Shown: positions 10,108 through 19,688, counted from the stretch's first letter. The stretch is 64,000 nucleotides of DNA from Rhodoferax sp. BAB1 (GCF_013334205.1 NZ_CP054424.1:1880001-1944000); one strand, 5' to 3'. Program-made: numbers and translations. The notes: a model not told the origin generated them from the letters alone.

Positions 10108-10587
10108 TCAGATGGCCGAATTGCCGGAGGCGATGCCCCACTTGGCCAGCGCCTGGTCATCGCTGACGCGGGCATCGACCCAGCGCGCGCCTTCGGGCGT
10201 CTGTTCCTTCTTCCAGAACGGCGCCTGGGTCTTGAGGTAGTCCATCAGGAACTCGCAGGCCTGGAAACTCTCGCCGCGATGCGCCGAGGTGACCACCACC
10301 AGCACGATCTGGTCCAGCGGCAACAGCGGGCCGACACGGTGGATGACACGCGCAGCGTAGATGTCGAAACGCTTGAAGGCTTCGTCGATCATCTGCTCGA
10401 TGGAGTTCTCAGTCATGCCCGGGTAGTGCTCGAGCTCCATGGTGCTCACCGACTGGCCGTCGTTGCGGTCCCGCACGGTACCGATGAAAGAGCACACGGC
10501 CCCCACACGTTTGTCCTGCGCGCGCAGCGCCGCGATCTCGGCGCCGACGTCGAAGTCCTGGGTCTGGATCGAAACGCGGGCGGTCAT
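10108..10587 (-). CDS. moaE: Molybdopterin synthase catalytic subunit MoaE
   Basis: A 159-residue large subunit of molybdopterin synthase, which converts cyclic pyranopterin monophosphate into molybdopterin using sulfur carried on MoaD. Recognisable blocks are GAVCSFIGTVRDRNDG, LEHYPGMTE, VVTSAHRGESFQACEFLMDYLKT (containing the conserved HRG) and PFWKKEQTPEGARWVDA with the active-site Lys residues. It is the last gene of the run mobB-moeA-moaD-moaE, four bases after moaD. Confidence 0.97.
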   Translation of the reverse strand: MTARVSIQTQDFDVGAEIAALRAQDKRVGAVCSFIGTVRDRNDGQSVSTMELEHYPGMTENSIEQMIDEAFKRFDIYAARVIHRVGPLLPLDQIVLVVVTSAHRGESFQACEFLMDYLKTQAPFWKKEQTPEGARWVDARVSDDQALAKWGIASGNSAI

Positions 10588-10591
10588 GAGA

Positions 10592-10843
10592 TCAGCCCCC
10601 CGTCACCGGCGGGAAAAACGCCACTTCGCAGCCTTCGGTCAGCGCCGCGTCCTCGCCACTCATGACTTGGTTCAACGCCACACGTACGGCACGGCCGCGC
10701 GCCAGGCTCTGGGCATGGGCGCCGCCGCGGGCGATCAATTCGTCGCGCAGCGCACCCAGCGTGGTCGCCGTGGTCTGCAGCGTCTCGCTGCCCGTGCCCA
10801 GGCTCTCGCGGATGGAGGCGAAATATTTGACGTGGACTTTCAT
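10592..10843 (-). CDS. moaD: Molybdopterin synthase sulfur carrier MoaD
   Basis: An 83-residue ubiquitin-fold sulfur carrier that ends in the required Gly-Gly tail (PPVTGG), which is activated by adenylation and thiocarboxylated. The N-terminus MKVHVKYFASIRE is typical of MoaD. Its start overlaps the moeA stop by four bases and moaE follows after four bases, so it is translated as part of the same operon and pairs with MoaE in molybdopterin synthase. Confidence 0.95.
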   Translation of the reverse strand: MKVHVKYFASIRESLGTGSETLQTTATTLGALRDELIARGGAHAQSLARGRAVRVALNQVMSGEDAALTEGCEVAFFPPVTGG

Positions 10844-12102
10844 GCCATCAATTCTGCAAAAGCCAGGAAATGGACGATATCGCCTTGGGCGATCGTCGTG
10901 TTGGCCGGGTTGTCGACCAGGCCATCGCCCCAGGCGGCCGAGGTCAGCACACCCGAGCTCTGGTTGGGGAACAGGTCCAGGCCGCCGGCGGCGTTGCGGC
11001 GCACGCGCAGGAACTCGCGGCGCTTGTCGCCGCGCGTCAGCTCGAAGTGCGCGGGCAGGGCCATGCGCACCGGCGTCACATCGGCCACGCCCAACAGGCG
11101 CAGCAGGAAAGGCCGCACCAGCAGCATGAAGGTGACGTAGCTGGAGACCGGGTTGCCCGGCAGGCCGGCGAAGTGGCAGGCGTCCTGCGGGCCGCGCGTA
11201 GCGCCTTCGCCGCGGTAGAGCTTGCCGTACGCAAAGGGTTTGCCAGGCTTCATCGAAATTTGCCAGAGGTCGAGCTCGCCGAGCTGCTGCACCGAGGGCT
11301 TGATGTGGTCTTCCTCGCCCACCGACACACCGCCGCTGGTCAGCACCAGGTCGTGGTTCTCGGCCGCGCCCTGCAGGGCCTGGAGAGTGGCCTCGCGCTG
11401 GTCGGGCACGATGCCGTAGTCGGTGACCTCGCAGCCCAGGCGTTGCAGCAAGGCGCGCAGGAAAAAGCGGTTGGAGTTGTAGATGGCGCCAGGCGGCATC
11501 TGCTCGGGCGACACATCACCCGGCATGACCAGCTCGTCGCCGGTGGAGAACAGGGCCACGCGCGGGCGGCGCACCACGGTCAGTTGTGCCAGGCCGATGC
11601 CGGCGGCCATGCCTAGCGCAGCGGGGCCCAGACGCTGGCCGCGCGCCAGCACCACGGCACCACGCGTCACGTCCTCGCCGGCGCGTCGGATCCACTGCCC
11701 GCTGGAGGGCACGGTTTTCACGCGAACGCTGCCCTCTTCCACCACCTCGCAGTCTTCCTGCATGACGATGGCGTCGGCCCCGGGCGGCACGGGTGCGCCG
11801 GTGAAGATGCGTGCGGCCTCGCCCGGGCCCAGCGGCTGGCCGTGGTGGCCTGCGGGGATGCGCTGGGTCACGCGCAGCACCTTGCCCACAGCGGGCACGT
11901 CGGCGCAGCGCAGGGCGTAACCGTCCATGGCGCTGTTGTCCTGCGGCGGCACGTGCAGTGCCGAGACCAGGTCCTGCGCGAGCACACGGCCGTCGGCCTC
12001 AAAGGTGCTGAGGGTCTCGGTGCCTGCCAGCGGCAGGGCCTGGACCAGCAGCTCGGCCAGCGCCTGGTCCAGCGACTTCAGGGGGGCACGGGGCGCGTTC
12101 AT
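10840..12102 (-). CDS. moeA: Molybdopterin molybdenumtransferase MoeA
   Basis: A 420-residue enzyme that inserts molybdate into adenylylated molybdopterin. Order of recognisable parts: N-terminal linker region with QDNSAMDGYAL and GEAARIFTGAPVPPGADAIVMQED, the MPT-binding core with FSTGDEL and LTSGGVSVGEEDHIK, LPGNPVSSYVTFMLL, and a C-terminal beta domain. It overlaps moaD and mobB by four bases on each side, so all four genes are translationally coupled. Confidence 0.96.
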   Translation of the reverse strand: MNAPRAPLKSLDQALAELLVQALPLAGTETLSTFEADGRVLAQDLVSALHVPPQDNSAMDGYALRCADVPAVGKVLRVTQRIPAGHHGQPLGPGEAARIFTGAPVPPGADAIVMQEDCEVVEEGSVRVKTVPSSGQWIRRAGEDVTRGAVVLARGQRLGPAALGMAAGIGLAQLTVVRRPRVALFSTGDELVMPGDVSPEQMPPGAIYNSNRFFLRALLQRLGCEVTDYGIVPDQREATLQALQGAAENHDLVLTSGGVSVGEEDHIKPSVQQLGELDLWQISMKPGKPFAYGKLYRGEGATRGPQDACHFAGLPGNPVSSYVTFMLLVRPFLLRLLGVADVTPVRMALPAHFELTRGDKRREFLRVRRNAAGGLDLFPNQSSGVLTSAAWGDGLVDNPANTTIAQGDIVHFLAFAELMA

Positions 12103-12635
12103 GCGAGGTACACCTCGGGGTCGTAGTCGAAGCGCTCGCCGTGGGCCACCAGCCAGCCGGCCACCGCATCGGGGTTGTTGAGGTCCAGCACGTCCAGACC
12201 CGTGGGCACCGGCAGCTGGCTCGCGTCGTCGGTGGCCACGGCGGCGATGAAGTCGTCATCGGGGTAACGCACGGGTTTGCCGTTGGCGGCTCGCCAGACC
12301 TCGACCTTGAGCAGGTCGCTGTTCTTGAAACCTTCGACCAGCACCCAGTCCACGCCGTCATACAACTCGGCGATCAATTCATGCACCGTGGGCTCGTGCA
12401 GCTGCTCGAACTCGCGCATCATGGCCAGGCGGCGGTTGGAGGCGATGACCACCTCGAAGGCGCCGGCCTCTCGGTGGCGCCAGCTGTCCTTGCCCGGGTG
12501 GTCGATGTCGAACTTGTGGTGGGCGTGCTTGACCACGGACACCCGCAGGCCGCGCAGCTTGAGCGCAGGGATGAGCTGCTCGACCAGGGTGGTCTTGCCC
12601 GAACCAGAGTAACCGGCGAAACCCACCACTTTCAT
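12099..12635 (-). CDS. mobB: Molybdopterin-guanine dinucleotide biosynthesis adaptor MobB
   Basis: A 178-residue GTP-binding adaptor protein for molybdenum cofactor maturation. It starts MKVVGFAGYSGSGKTTL, containing the P-loop GYSGSGKT at about residues 8-15, and has the later block WVLVEGFKNSDLLKVEVWR typical of MobB. It leads the molybdenum cofactor sub-operon, 66 bases after thrC. MobA is not in the window. Confidence 0.95.
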   Translation of the reverse strand: MKVVGFAGYSGSGKTTLVEQLIPALKLRGLRVSVVKHAHHKFDIDHPGKDSWRHREAGAFEVVIASNRRLAMMREFEQLHEPTVHELIAELYDGVDWVLVEGFKNSDLLKVEVWRAANGKPVRYPDDDFIAAVATDDASQLPVPTGLDVLDLNNPDAVAGWLVAHGERFDYDPEVYLA

Positions 12636-12701
12636 GAAACGATCACTCCAAAGCTACGAATTTGATAGCACATGACGGATACCCCGGAGCGAAACGACAA
12701 C

Positions 12702-14117
12702 TCAGGCACAGTGCCGCACGATGTAGTCCTTGACCACCTGCACATCGGCCGCGATCACGACCACGCGTTTGGGCAGTTGCTCGATGCCTTCGAACTTGGC
12801 CGGGCGGTCCGGCTCGCGCCCCAGCGCCTCGACGATGGTCGACGCGAACTTGATGGGCAGCGCCGTTTCCAGCACGATCATGGGCACACCCGGCTGCAAG
12901 TGCTCGCGCGCCACCTTGACGCCGTCGGCGGTGTGCGTGTCGATCATCACGCCGAAACGCTCCCAAGTGTCACGGATGGTAGCGAGCCGGTTGGCATGCG
13001 TGCTCTTGCCGCTGACAAAACCATACCGGCTGCGGGCCTGTGCAAACGCCGGAGCGGCGCTCAGGTCAAACTTGCCGGCCTTGGAGAGCTGCTCGCCGAA
13101 CAGGGACTTGACCTTGGCGCCGTCGCGGCCCAGCAGGTCGAACACGAAACGCTCGAAGTTGCTGGCCTTGGAGATGTCCATGGACGGGCTGGAGGTCTCG
13201 TGCGTGTCGGCGCTGCCGCGCACACGGTAGACGCCGGTGCGGAAGAACTCGTCGAGCACGTCGTTCTCGTTGGTGGCCACCACCAGGCGCTCGATCGGCA
13301 GGCCCATCATGCGGGCCACATGGCCGGCGCAGACGTTGCCGAAGTTGCCCGAGGGCACGGTGAAGCTGACCTTCTCCGCATTGTTCTTCGTGGCTTGAAA
13401 GTAACCGGCGAAGTAATACACCACCTGGGCCACCAGACGGGCCCAGTTGATGGAGTTGACGGTGCCGATCTTGTACTGGCGCTTGAAGTCCAGGTCGTTG
13501 GAGACGGCCTTGACGATGTCCTGGCAGTCGTCGAACACTCCCTTGACCGCCAGGTTGTGGATGTTGGCGTCCTGCAGGCTGAACATCTGCGCCTGCTGGA
13601 AGGGGCTCATGCGGCCGTGCGGGCTGGTCATGAAGACGCGCACGCCCTGCTTGCCGCGCATGGCGTATTCGGCCGCGCTGCCGGTGTCGCCGCTGGTGGC
13701 GCCCAGGATGTTGAGTTCTTCGCCGCGGCGGGCCAGCTCGTACTCGAACAGGTTACCCAGCAGCTGCATGGCCATGTCCTTGAAGGCCAGCGTGGGGCCG
13801 TTGGACAGGGCTTCGAGATGGACGCCGTTCTCCAGCTTCTTCAGCGGCACGATCTCCTTCGTGCCGAACACGGCTTCGGTATAGGTCTTGCGGCAGATGG
13901 CGCGCAGATCGTCGGCCGGGATGTCGTCGATGTAGAGCGAGAGGATCTCGAAAGCCAGATCGGCGTAGGGCAAGGCGCGCCAGTTGGCGAGCGTGGCCTC
14001 GTTCACCTGCGGATAGGACTCGGGCAGGTAGAGGCCGCCGTCGGGTGCCAGGCCTTCGAGCAGGATTTCGCAGAAGCGCTTGCGGTCGGCGTGGCCGCGT
14101 GTTGAGACGTACTTCAT
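12702..14117 (-). CDS. thrC: Threonine synthase
   Basis: A 471-residue PLP enzyme converting O-phosphohomoserine to threonine, the last step of threonine synthesis. The N-terminus MKYVSTRGHA and blocks LALFKDMA-type AFKDMAMQLLGNLFEY (PLP Lys), LGATSGDTGSAAEYAM and VPSGNFGNVCAGHVARMMGLP are diagnostic of the long bacterial thrC class. Its ATG overlaps the hom stop by four bases. Confidence 0.97.
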   Translation of the reverse strand: MKYVSTRGHADRKRFCEILLEGLAPDGGLYLPESYPQVNEATLANWRALPYADLAFEILSLYIDDIPADDLRAICRKTYTEAVFGTKEIVPLKKLENGVHLEALSNGPTLAFKDMAMQLLGNLFEYELARRGEELNILGATSGDTGSAAEYAMRGKQGVRVFMTSPHGRMSPFQQAQMFSLQDANIHNLAVKGVFDDCQDIVKAVSNDLDFKRQYKIGTVNSINWARLVAQVVYYFAGYFQATKNNAEKVSFTVPSGNFGNVCAGHVARMMGLPIERLVVATNENDVLDEFFRTGVYRVRGSADTHETSSPSMDISKASNFERFVFDLLGRDGAKVKSLFGEQLSKAGKFDLSAAPAFAQARSRYGFVSGKSTHANRLATIRDTWERFGVMIDTHTADGVKVAREHLQPGVPMIVLETALPIKFASTIVEALGREPDRPAKFEGIEQLPKRVVVIAADVQVVKDYIVRHCA

Positions 14118-15439
14118 CCGGCCAGCTCTTCCTTGCGGATGCGCACGATGGGCGCCAGCACGGTAGGCAGGGCCTGCAGCTTGACCAGGGCCTCGTCCAT
14201 GGTGCCCTCGCGCGCGTCGTGCGTGAGGATGATGACGTCGGTCTGGGTAGAGCCTTCGCCGCCCACCTCGTCGGCCTCACGCTGCAACACGGCGTCGATG
14301 CTGATGCCGGACTCGGCCAGGATGCCGGTGACCTTGGCCAGCACGCCGGCCTGGTCGGCCACGCGCAGGCGCAGGTAATAACTGGTCACCACCTCGCTCA
14401 TGGGCAGCACGGGCAGGTTGCTCATGGCATCGGGCTGGAAAGCCAGGTGCGGCACACGGTGCAGCGGATCGGCCGTGTGCAGGCGGGCGATGTCCACCAG
14501 GTCGGCGATCACGGCGCTGGCCGTGGGCTCGGAGCCCGCGCCCTTGCCGTAGTAGAGCGTGGTGCCGACGGCGTCGCCGTTGACGACCACGGCGTTCATC
14601 GCGCCTTCCACATTGGCCAGCAGGCGTTTGCTCGGCACCAGGCTGGGGTGCACGCGCAGCTCAATGCCCTTGGCCGTGCGCTTGGTGATGCCCAGCAGCT
14701 TGATGCGGTAGCCCAGTTGCTCGGCGTACTTGATGTCGGCCGCACCAAGCTTGGTGATGCCTTCCACATGGGCCTTGTCGAACTGCACCGGGATGCCGTA
14801 GGCAATGGCCGACATGAGCGTGACCTTGTGGCCCGCGTCCACGCCTTCGATATCGAAGGTGGGGTCGGCTTCGGCGTAACCCAGGCGCTGCGCTTCTTTC
14901 AGCACGACGTCGAAGTCCAGGCCCTTGTCGCGCATCTCGGACAGGATGAAGTTGGTGGTGCCGTTGATGATGCCGGCGATCCACTGGATGCGGTTGGCCG
15001 TGAGGCCTTCGCGCAGGGCCTTGATGATGGGGATGCCACCAGCGACAGCGGCCTCGAAGGCCACCATCACGCCCTTGGCAGAGGCCGCCGCGAAGATCTC
15101 GGTGCCATGCACGGCCAGCAGGGCCTTGTTGGCCGTGACCACGTGCTTGCCGGCCGCGATGGCTTCGAGCACCAGCTGTTTGGCGATGCCATAACCACCG
15201 ATGAGCTCGATGACGATGTCGATCTCGGGGTTGGCGATGACAGCACGCGCGTCGTTCACCACCTTGACACCCGGGCCCACGAGGGACTGGGCGCGCGCCA
15301 CGTCGAGGTCGGCCACCATGGTGATCTCGATGCCGCGGCCGGCGCGGCGCTTGATCTCTTCCTGGTTGCGCTTGAGCACGTTGTACGTGCCCGAACCGAC
15401 GGTGCCGATGCCCAGCAGGCCTACTTGTATAGCTTTCAT
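14114..15439 (-). CDS. hom: Homoserine dehydrogenase
   Basis: A 441-residue monofunctional homoserine dehydrogenase, reducing aspartate semialdehyde to homoserine. It has an N-terminal NAD(P)-binding fold (VGLLGIGTVGSGTYNVL), catalytic-domain blocks (FEAAVAGGIPIIKALREGL; GIINGTTNFIL), and a C-terminal ACT domain (YYLRLRVADQAGVLAKVTGILAE) for threonine feedback. I chose ATG 15439 because the conserved protein begins MKAIQVGLLG; an in-frame TTG at 15478 would add 13 poorly conserved residues. It sits between alaT and thrC. Confidence 0.96.
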   Translation of the reverse strand: MKAIQVGLLGIGTVGSGTYNVLKRNQEEIKRRAGRGIEITMVADLDVARAQSLVGPGVKVVNDARAVIANPEIDIVIELIGGYGIAKQLVLEAIAAGKHVVTANKALLAVHGTEIFAAASAKGVMVAFEAAVAGGIPIIKALREGLTANRIQWIAGIINGTTNFILSEMRDKGLDFDVVLKEAQRLGYAEADPTFDIEGVDAGHKVTLMSAIAYGIPVQFDKAHVEGITKLGAADIKYAEQLGYRIKLLGITKRTAKGIELRVHPSLVPSKRLLANVEGAMNAVVVNGDAVGTTLYYGKGAGSEPTASAVIADLVDIARLHTADPLHRVPHLAFQPDAMSNLPVLPMSEVVTSYYLRLRVADQAGVLAKVTGILAESGISIDAVLQREADEVGGEGSTQTDVIILTHDAREGTMDEALVKLQALPTVLAPIVRIRKEELAG

Positions 15440-15481
15440 CTTTGATTCAGTCCATGGCGCCGCGGCGCCGTCTTTCAAATG

Positions 15482-16711
15482 TCAGGCCTGTGCCAGGCGC
15501 TTGCGGTAGCTCTCGAGGAACTTGGCGATGCGACCGATGGCCTCGCGCAGATCGTCCTCGTGCGGCAGGAACACGATGCGGAAATGCTGGTTGTCCGGGT
15601 AGTTGAAGCCCGAACCCTGCACCAGCAGCACCCGCGTCTCCTCCAGCAGTTCCAGGATGAACTGCTTGTCGTCCTGGATCGGGTAGACCTTGGGGTCGAG
15701 CCGGGGGAACATGTACAGCGCGGCCTGCGGCTTGACGCAGGAGACACCGGGGATGGCGGTGATCAGCTCATAGGCGATGTCGCGCTGGCGGCGCAGGCGG
15801 CCGCCCTCGTGCACCAGGTCGTTGATGGTCTGGTAGCCGCCCAGCGCGGTCTGGATGGCGGACTGCCCGGGCACGTTGGCGCACAGACGCATCGAGGACA
15901 GCATGTTCAGCCCTTCGATATAGTCCCTGGCCGACTTCTTGTCACCCGAGACCACCAGCCAGCCGGCGCGGTAGCCGCAGGAACGGTAGCTCTTGGACAG
16001 GGAATTGAAGGTCAGCGTGAGCACGTCGTCCGACAGGCTGCCCAGGGCTGTGTGCGTGACACCGTCGTACAGCACCTTGTCGTAGACCTCGTCGGCCATG
16101 ATGACCAGATTGTGCTCGCGCGCGATCGCGACGATGCCCTTGAGCAGTTCGTCGGAATACAGCGCGCCGGTCGGGTTGTTCGGGTTGATGACCACGATGC
16201 CCTTGGTGCGCGGGGTGATCTTGGAGCGGATGTCGGCCAGGTTGGGCATCCAGCCATTGGACTCGTCGCACTGGTAGTGCACGGGTGTGCCGCCCGACAG
16301 GCTGACCGCCGCCGTCCACAGCGGGTAGTCCGGCGCGGGCAGCAGCATCTCGTCGCCGTCATTGAGCAGGCCATTGGTGGCCATGACGATCAGTTCGCTG
16401 GCGCCATTGCCCAGGTAGATGTCATCGAGCGTCACGCCCTTGATGCCCTGCTCCTGCGTGTACTGCATCACCGCCTTGCGTGCGACGAAGATGCCCTTGC
16501 TGTCGGAGTACGCTGCCGCATTGGGCAGGTTGCGGATCATGTCCTGGCGGATTTCCTCGGGCGCCTCGAAGCCGAACACCGCCAGGTTGCCGATGTTGAG
16601 CTTGATGATGCTGTGGCCCTCCTCCTCCATCTGCTTGGCGCGCTCCATGATGGGGCCGCGGATGTCGTAGCAGACGTTGGCCAGCTTGTCCGATTTGCGT
16701 ATGTTTTTCAA
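15482..16711 (-). CDS. PLP-dependent aminotransferase, AlaA/AlaT-like
   Basis: A class I aminotransferase of about 409 residues, most like glutamate-pyruvate aminotransferases. Features include KLNIGNLAVFGF near the start, the substrate-site block PDYPLWTAAVSLSGG, VINPNNPTGALYS, MADEVYDKVLYDG and the PLP lysine in FNSLSKSYRSCGYRAGW. No in-frame ATG lies near the conserved N-terminus (KNIRKSDKLANVCYDIRG); a TTG at 16711 preceded by GGAGG is the best start. It heads a leftward operon with hom and thrC, supplying amino-acid interconversion. Exact substrate preference cannot be told from sequence. Confidence 0.88.
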   Translation of the reverse strand: MKNIRKSDKLANVCYDIRGPIMERAKQMEEEGHSIIKLNIGNLAVFGFEAPEEIRQDMIRNLPNAAAYSDSKGIFVARKAVMQYTQEQGIKGVTLDDIYLGNGASELIVMATNGLLNDGDEMLLPAPDYPLWTAAVSLSGGTPVHYQCDESNGWMPNLADIRSKITPRTKGIVVINPNNPTGALYSDELLKGIVAIAREHNLVIMADEVYDKVLYDGVTHTALGSLSDDVLTLTFNSLSKSYRSCGYRAGWLVVSGDKKSARDYIEGLNMLSSMRLCANVPGQSAIQTALGGYQTINDLVHEGGRLRRQRDIAYELITAIPGVSCVKPQAALYMFPRLDPKVYPIQDDKQFILELLEETRVLLVQGSGFNYPDNQHFRIVFLPHEDDLREAIGRIAKFLESYRKRLAQA

Positions 16712-16772
16712 AATCCCTCCGGGGTACGGCAGGATGGCGTGCAAAAGTCCATCCTTGTTGCAAGGCGAAACC

Positions 16773-16778
16773 TATAAT
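16773..16778 (+). promoter_or_regulatory. Consensus -10 element upstream of the Mth938-like gene
   Basis: A perfect TATAAT lies 25 bases before the Mth938-like gene, in the AT-rich spacer separating it from the divergent aminotransferase. No good -35 is visible at 16-18 bases, so the promoter call rests on the -10 alone. Confidence 0.45.
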
Positions 16779-16802
16779 TTGACCACAGATTAAGCAGGTT
16801 TC

Positions 16803-17177
16803 ATGAAACTCCAGCCCGACAAACCCAGTGTCCAGACCATCAACGGCTATGGTCCGGGCTGGATCGCCATCGATGCTGAAAAATTCAGCACAAGTCTCGT
16901 GCTCGGTTCGCGCGGCGAACGACTCGTCTGGGACTGCTCGCGTTACGAAGACCTGGGCACCGCGCACTTCACCCCGCTGGCCGAACTGCGCCCGGAACTG
17001 GTGCTCTTCGGCAGTGGCACACGCCTGCGTTTCCCCCGCCCGGAATGGCTGCAGGCCCTGGTGGCCCTGGGCATCGGCCTGGAAACCATGGACACAGCAG
17101 CGGCCTGCCGCACCTACAACATCCTCGCCGCAGAGGGCCGGCACGTGGTGGCCGCCCTGTTACTGGAAACTCCCTAG
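16803..17177 (+). CDS. Mth938-like domain protein (DUF498)
   Basis: A 124-residue protein of the Mth938/NDUFAF3 family. Visible family features are INGYGPGWIAID near the N-terminus, LVLFGSGTRLRFP in the middle and GIGLETMDTAAACRTYNILAAEGR towards the end. Eukaryotic relatives assist complex I assembly; bacterial members are small soluble proteins of uncertain function. It is divergent from alaT and followed by bcp on the same strand, an arrangement I recall as common in this family. Confidence 0.85.
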   Translation: MKLQPDKPSVQTINGYGPGWIAIDAEKFSTSLVLGSRGERLVWDCSRYEDLGTAHFTPLAELRPELVLFGSGTRLRFPRPEWLQALVALGIGLETMDTAAACRTYNILAAEGRHVVAALLLETP

Positions 17178-17305
17178 CCTTGCCAGGCGACGGGACATGG
17201 TTTTCAGGGTAAAATCTACAGATCGAGTCGGGTCCCACGCCCCGCTGTCACGGCCAGCATCCCGACCCTTCTCCGACAGCTGCTGTCACACAAGATTTGA
17301 GTCAT

Positions 17306-17797
17306 ATGGCGATTGTTGTCAACAAACCGATACCGGAATTCGAAGCCAACGCCACCAGTGGCATCCGGGTTTCCAACACCTCCCATCTCGGTCAGACCCT
17401 GGTCCTGTATTTCTATCCCAAGGACAACACCCCGGGCTGCACCACGGAAGCCATGCAGTTCCGTGACAAGTACAAGGACTTCGTGAAAGCAGGCGCCATG
17501 GTATTCGGCGTCTCGCGCGACAACATGAAGTCACATGACGAATTCAAGTCCAAGCTGGAACTGCCCTTCGAGCTGATCGCCGACACCGAAGAGAAGATGT
17601 GCCACATGTTCGGCGTGGTCAAGAACAAGATCATGTACGGCAAGAAGGTCAAGGGCATCGAGCGCAGCACCTTCCTGATCGGCGCCGACGGCGTCCTCAA
17701 GCAGGAATGGCGCGGCCTCAAGGTCCCCGGCCACGTGGACGAAGTGCTCAAGGCCGTCAAGACCCTGAAGAAAGCCGCCGCCGCTGCCGCGGCATGA
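17306..17797 (+). CDS. bcp: Thioredoxin-dependent peroxiredoxin, BCP/PrxQ type
   Basis: A peroxiredoxin of about 163 residues that reduces hydrogen peroxide and organic peroxides. The peroxidatic Cys is C45 in YPKDNTPGCTTEAMQF. The resolving Cys five residues later, present in the E. coli type, is replaced by Met, so it belongs to the BCP subgroup lacking that position; C99 (EKMCHMF) is the only other Cys and could serve as resolving residue. The protein ends in an alanine run. ATG 17306 is preferred over a TTG nine bases upstream. A strong terminator follows about 105 bases after the stop. Confidence 0.93.
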   Translation: MAIVVNKPIPEFEANATSGIRVSNTSHLGQTLVLYFYPKDNTPGCTTEAMQFRDKYKDFVKAGAMVFGVSRDNMKSHDEFKSKLELPFELIADTEEKMCHMFGVVKNKIMYGKKVKGIERSTFLIGADGVLKQEWRGLKVPGHVDEVLKAVKTLKKAAAAAAA

Positions 17798-17902
17798 GCC
17801 TTTCTCCGCCCTGATGCTTTTGAGCAACAGGGGACTGTACTTTCAGACGGCTCATGCATAATGAATTCATGCCGTTGAGGTTTGCAACTGCTCTCGCCAA
17901 AC

Positions 17903-17937
17903 AAAGCCGCCCAGGTTTACCGGGCGGCTTTTTTGTT
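17903..17937 (+). terminator. Rho-independent terminator after bcp
   Basis: The stem AAAGCCGCCC / GGGCGGCTTT with a 9-base loop is followed by a T-rich tail (TTTTTTGTTTT). It ends the bcp transcript 105 bases past the stop and lies 44 bases before the chosen phoH start. Confidence 0.88.
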
Positions 17938-17980
17938 TTGCACACGGCATCCGCCCCACTCTCCTCCAGCACCTACCCAC

Positions 17981-19663
17981 ATGCCCCTGCCCCCCGCCCC
18001 CACCAAACGCGCCGCCCTGCTCTCCCCTGATGCTTTCGAAGCCCCGGCTCGCGGCAAGCCGCGCAGCGGGCGCAAGTCGCCAGCTTCGTTCGACAGCCCT
18101 GAAACCCGGGACAAACCGCAGGCCCGGGATCTGTTCGAACATGGCGGCAGCCTGGGAAGCGACTCCGCGGGACCCGCCATCCAGGTAGAAACACGGCGCA
18201 CGCCAGCCCGTCCCGCCCCCAGCGTCCAGGAAAAGCAGCAGGACCGGCCGCGTTCGAAAAAGACAGCCCGGACGGGCCCGGCCAAGCTGTTCGTGCTCGA
18301 CACCAATGTGCTGATGCACGACCCCATGTGCCTGTTCCGCTTCGAGGAGCACGACATCTTCCTGCCCATGATCGTGCTGGAGGAACTCGACGGCCACAAG
18401 AAGGGCATGACCGAGGTGGCGCGCAACGCCCGCCAGACCAGCCGGACGCTGGACGCCCTGGCCGGCGCCCAGGGCGCCGACATGACCACCGGGCTGAAGC
18501 TCGACAGCACCGGCCACCGCGAAGCCGGCGGCAAGCTCTTCTTCCAGACCCAGCCGCTGGACTACAAGCTGCCCACCAGCCTGCCCCAGGGCAAGGCCGA
18601 CAACCAGATCCTGGGCGTGGTGGAAGCGCTGCGTGTGCAGTACGCGCCGCGCGAGGTGGTACTGGTGTCCAAGGACATCAACATGCGCGTCAAGGCGCGC
18701 GCCCTGGGCCTGGCCACCGACGACTACCAGAACGACAAGACGCTGGAAGACGGCGACCTGCTCTACTCCGGCTCGCTGGCGCTGCCGCCCGACTTCTGGA
18801 CCACCGAGGGCCAGAGCGTGGAGAGCTGGCAGCAGGGCCAGCACACCTTCTACCGCATCACCGGGCCCATCGTGCCCAACCTGCTGATCAACCAGTTTGT
18901 CTACTTCGAGGCGCCGGGTGAACCGAGCTTCTACGCACGCGTGACCGAGATCCGCGGCAAAAGCGCCGTGCTCAAGACGCTCAAGGACTACACCCACCTC
19001 AAGCACGCCGTCTGGGGCGTGGCCACGCGCAACCGCGAGCAGAACTTCGCCATGAACCTGCTGATGGACCCGGAGGTGGACTTCGTCACCCTGACCGGCA
19101 CCGCCGGCACCGGCAAGACCCTGATGGCCCTGGCCTCCGGCCTGACCCAGGTGCTGGACGAGCGCCGCTACACCGAGATCATCGTGACCCGGGCCACCGT
19201 GAGCGTGGGCGAGGACATCGGCTTCCTGCCCGGCACCGAAGAGGAAAAGATGGGCCCCTGGATGGGCGCGCTGGACGACAACCTGGAAGTGCTGTCCAAG
19301 ACCGACACCGGTGCCGGCGAATGGGGCCGCGCGGCCACCAGCGAGCTGATCCGCAGCCGCATCAAGATCAAGAGCATGAACTTCATGCGCGGGCGCACCT
19401 TTCTCAACAAGTACGTCATCATCGACGAGGCGCAGAACCTGACCCCGAAGCAGATGAAGACCCTGATCACACGCGCCGGCCCCGGCACCAAGATCATCTG
19501 CATGGGCAACTTGGCGCAGATCGACACGCCCTACCTGACCGAAGGCTCCTCGGGCCTGACCTTTGCGGTCGACAAGTTCAAGGGCTGGCCGCACGGCGGG
19601 CACATCACGCTGGCCCGCGGCGAACGCTCGCGGCTGGCGGATTTCGCCAGTGAGGTTCTCTGA
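17981..19663 (+). CDS. PIN domain-PhoH ATPase fusion (PhoH2/YlaK type)
   Basis: A 560-residue two-domain protein. After a basic, Pro-rich segment of about 100 residues comes a PIN-like RNase domain (KLFVLDTNVLMHDP, LEELDGHKKG, later DNQILGV) and then a PhoH ATPase domain with Walker A GTAGTGKTLMAL and Walker B-like YVIIDEAQNLTPKQMKTLITRAG. Such PhoH2-type proteins couple RNA unwinding and cleavage; this is family knowledge. Start 17981 was chosen because earlier in-frame codons fall in or before the bcp terminator. A bidirectional terminator follows. Confidence 0.9.
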   Translation: MPLPPAPTKRAALLSPDAFEAPARGKPRSGRKSPASFDSPETRDKPQARDLFEHGGSLGSDSAGPAIQVETRRTPARPAPSVQEKQQDRPRSKKTARTGPAKLFVLDTNVLMHDPMCLFRFEEHDIFLPMIVLEELDGHKKGMTEVARNARQTSRTLDALAGAQGADMTTGLKLDSTGHREAGGKLFFQTQPLDYKLPTSLPQGKADNQILGVVEALRVQYAPREVVLVSKDINMRVKARALGLATDDYQNDKTLEDGDLLYSGSLALPPDFWTTEGQSVESWQQGQHTFYRITGPIVPNLLINQFVYFEAPGEPSFYARVTEIRGKSAVLKTLKDYTHLKHAVWGVATRNREQNFAMNLLMDPEVDFVTLTGTAGTGKTLMALASGLTQVLDERRYTEIIVTRATVSVGEDIGFLPGTEEEKMGPWMGALDDNLEVLSKTDTGAGEWGRAATSELIRSRIKIKSMNFMRGRTFLNKYVIIDEAQNLTPKQMKTLITRAGPGTKIICMGNLAQIDTPYLTEGSSGLTFAVDKFKGWPHGGHITLARGERSRLADFASEVL

Positions 19664-19688
19664 ACTTCTCGGGGCAGACACCCCAACA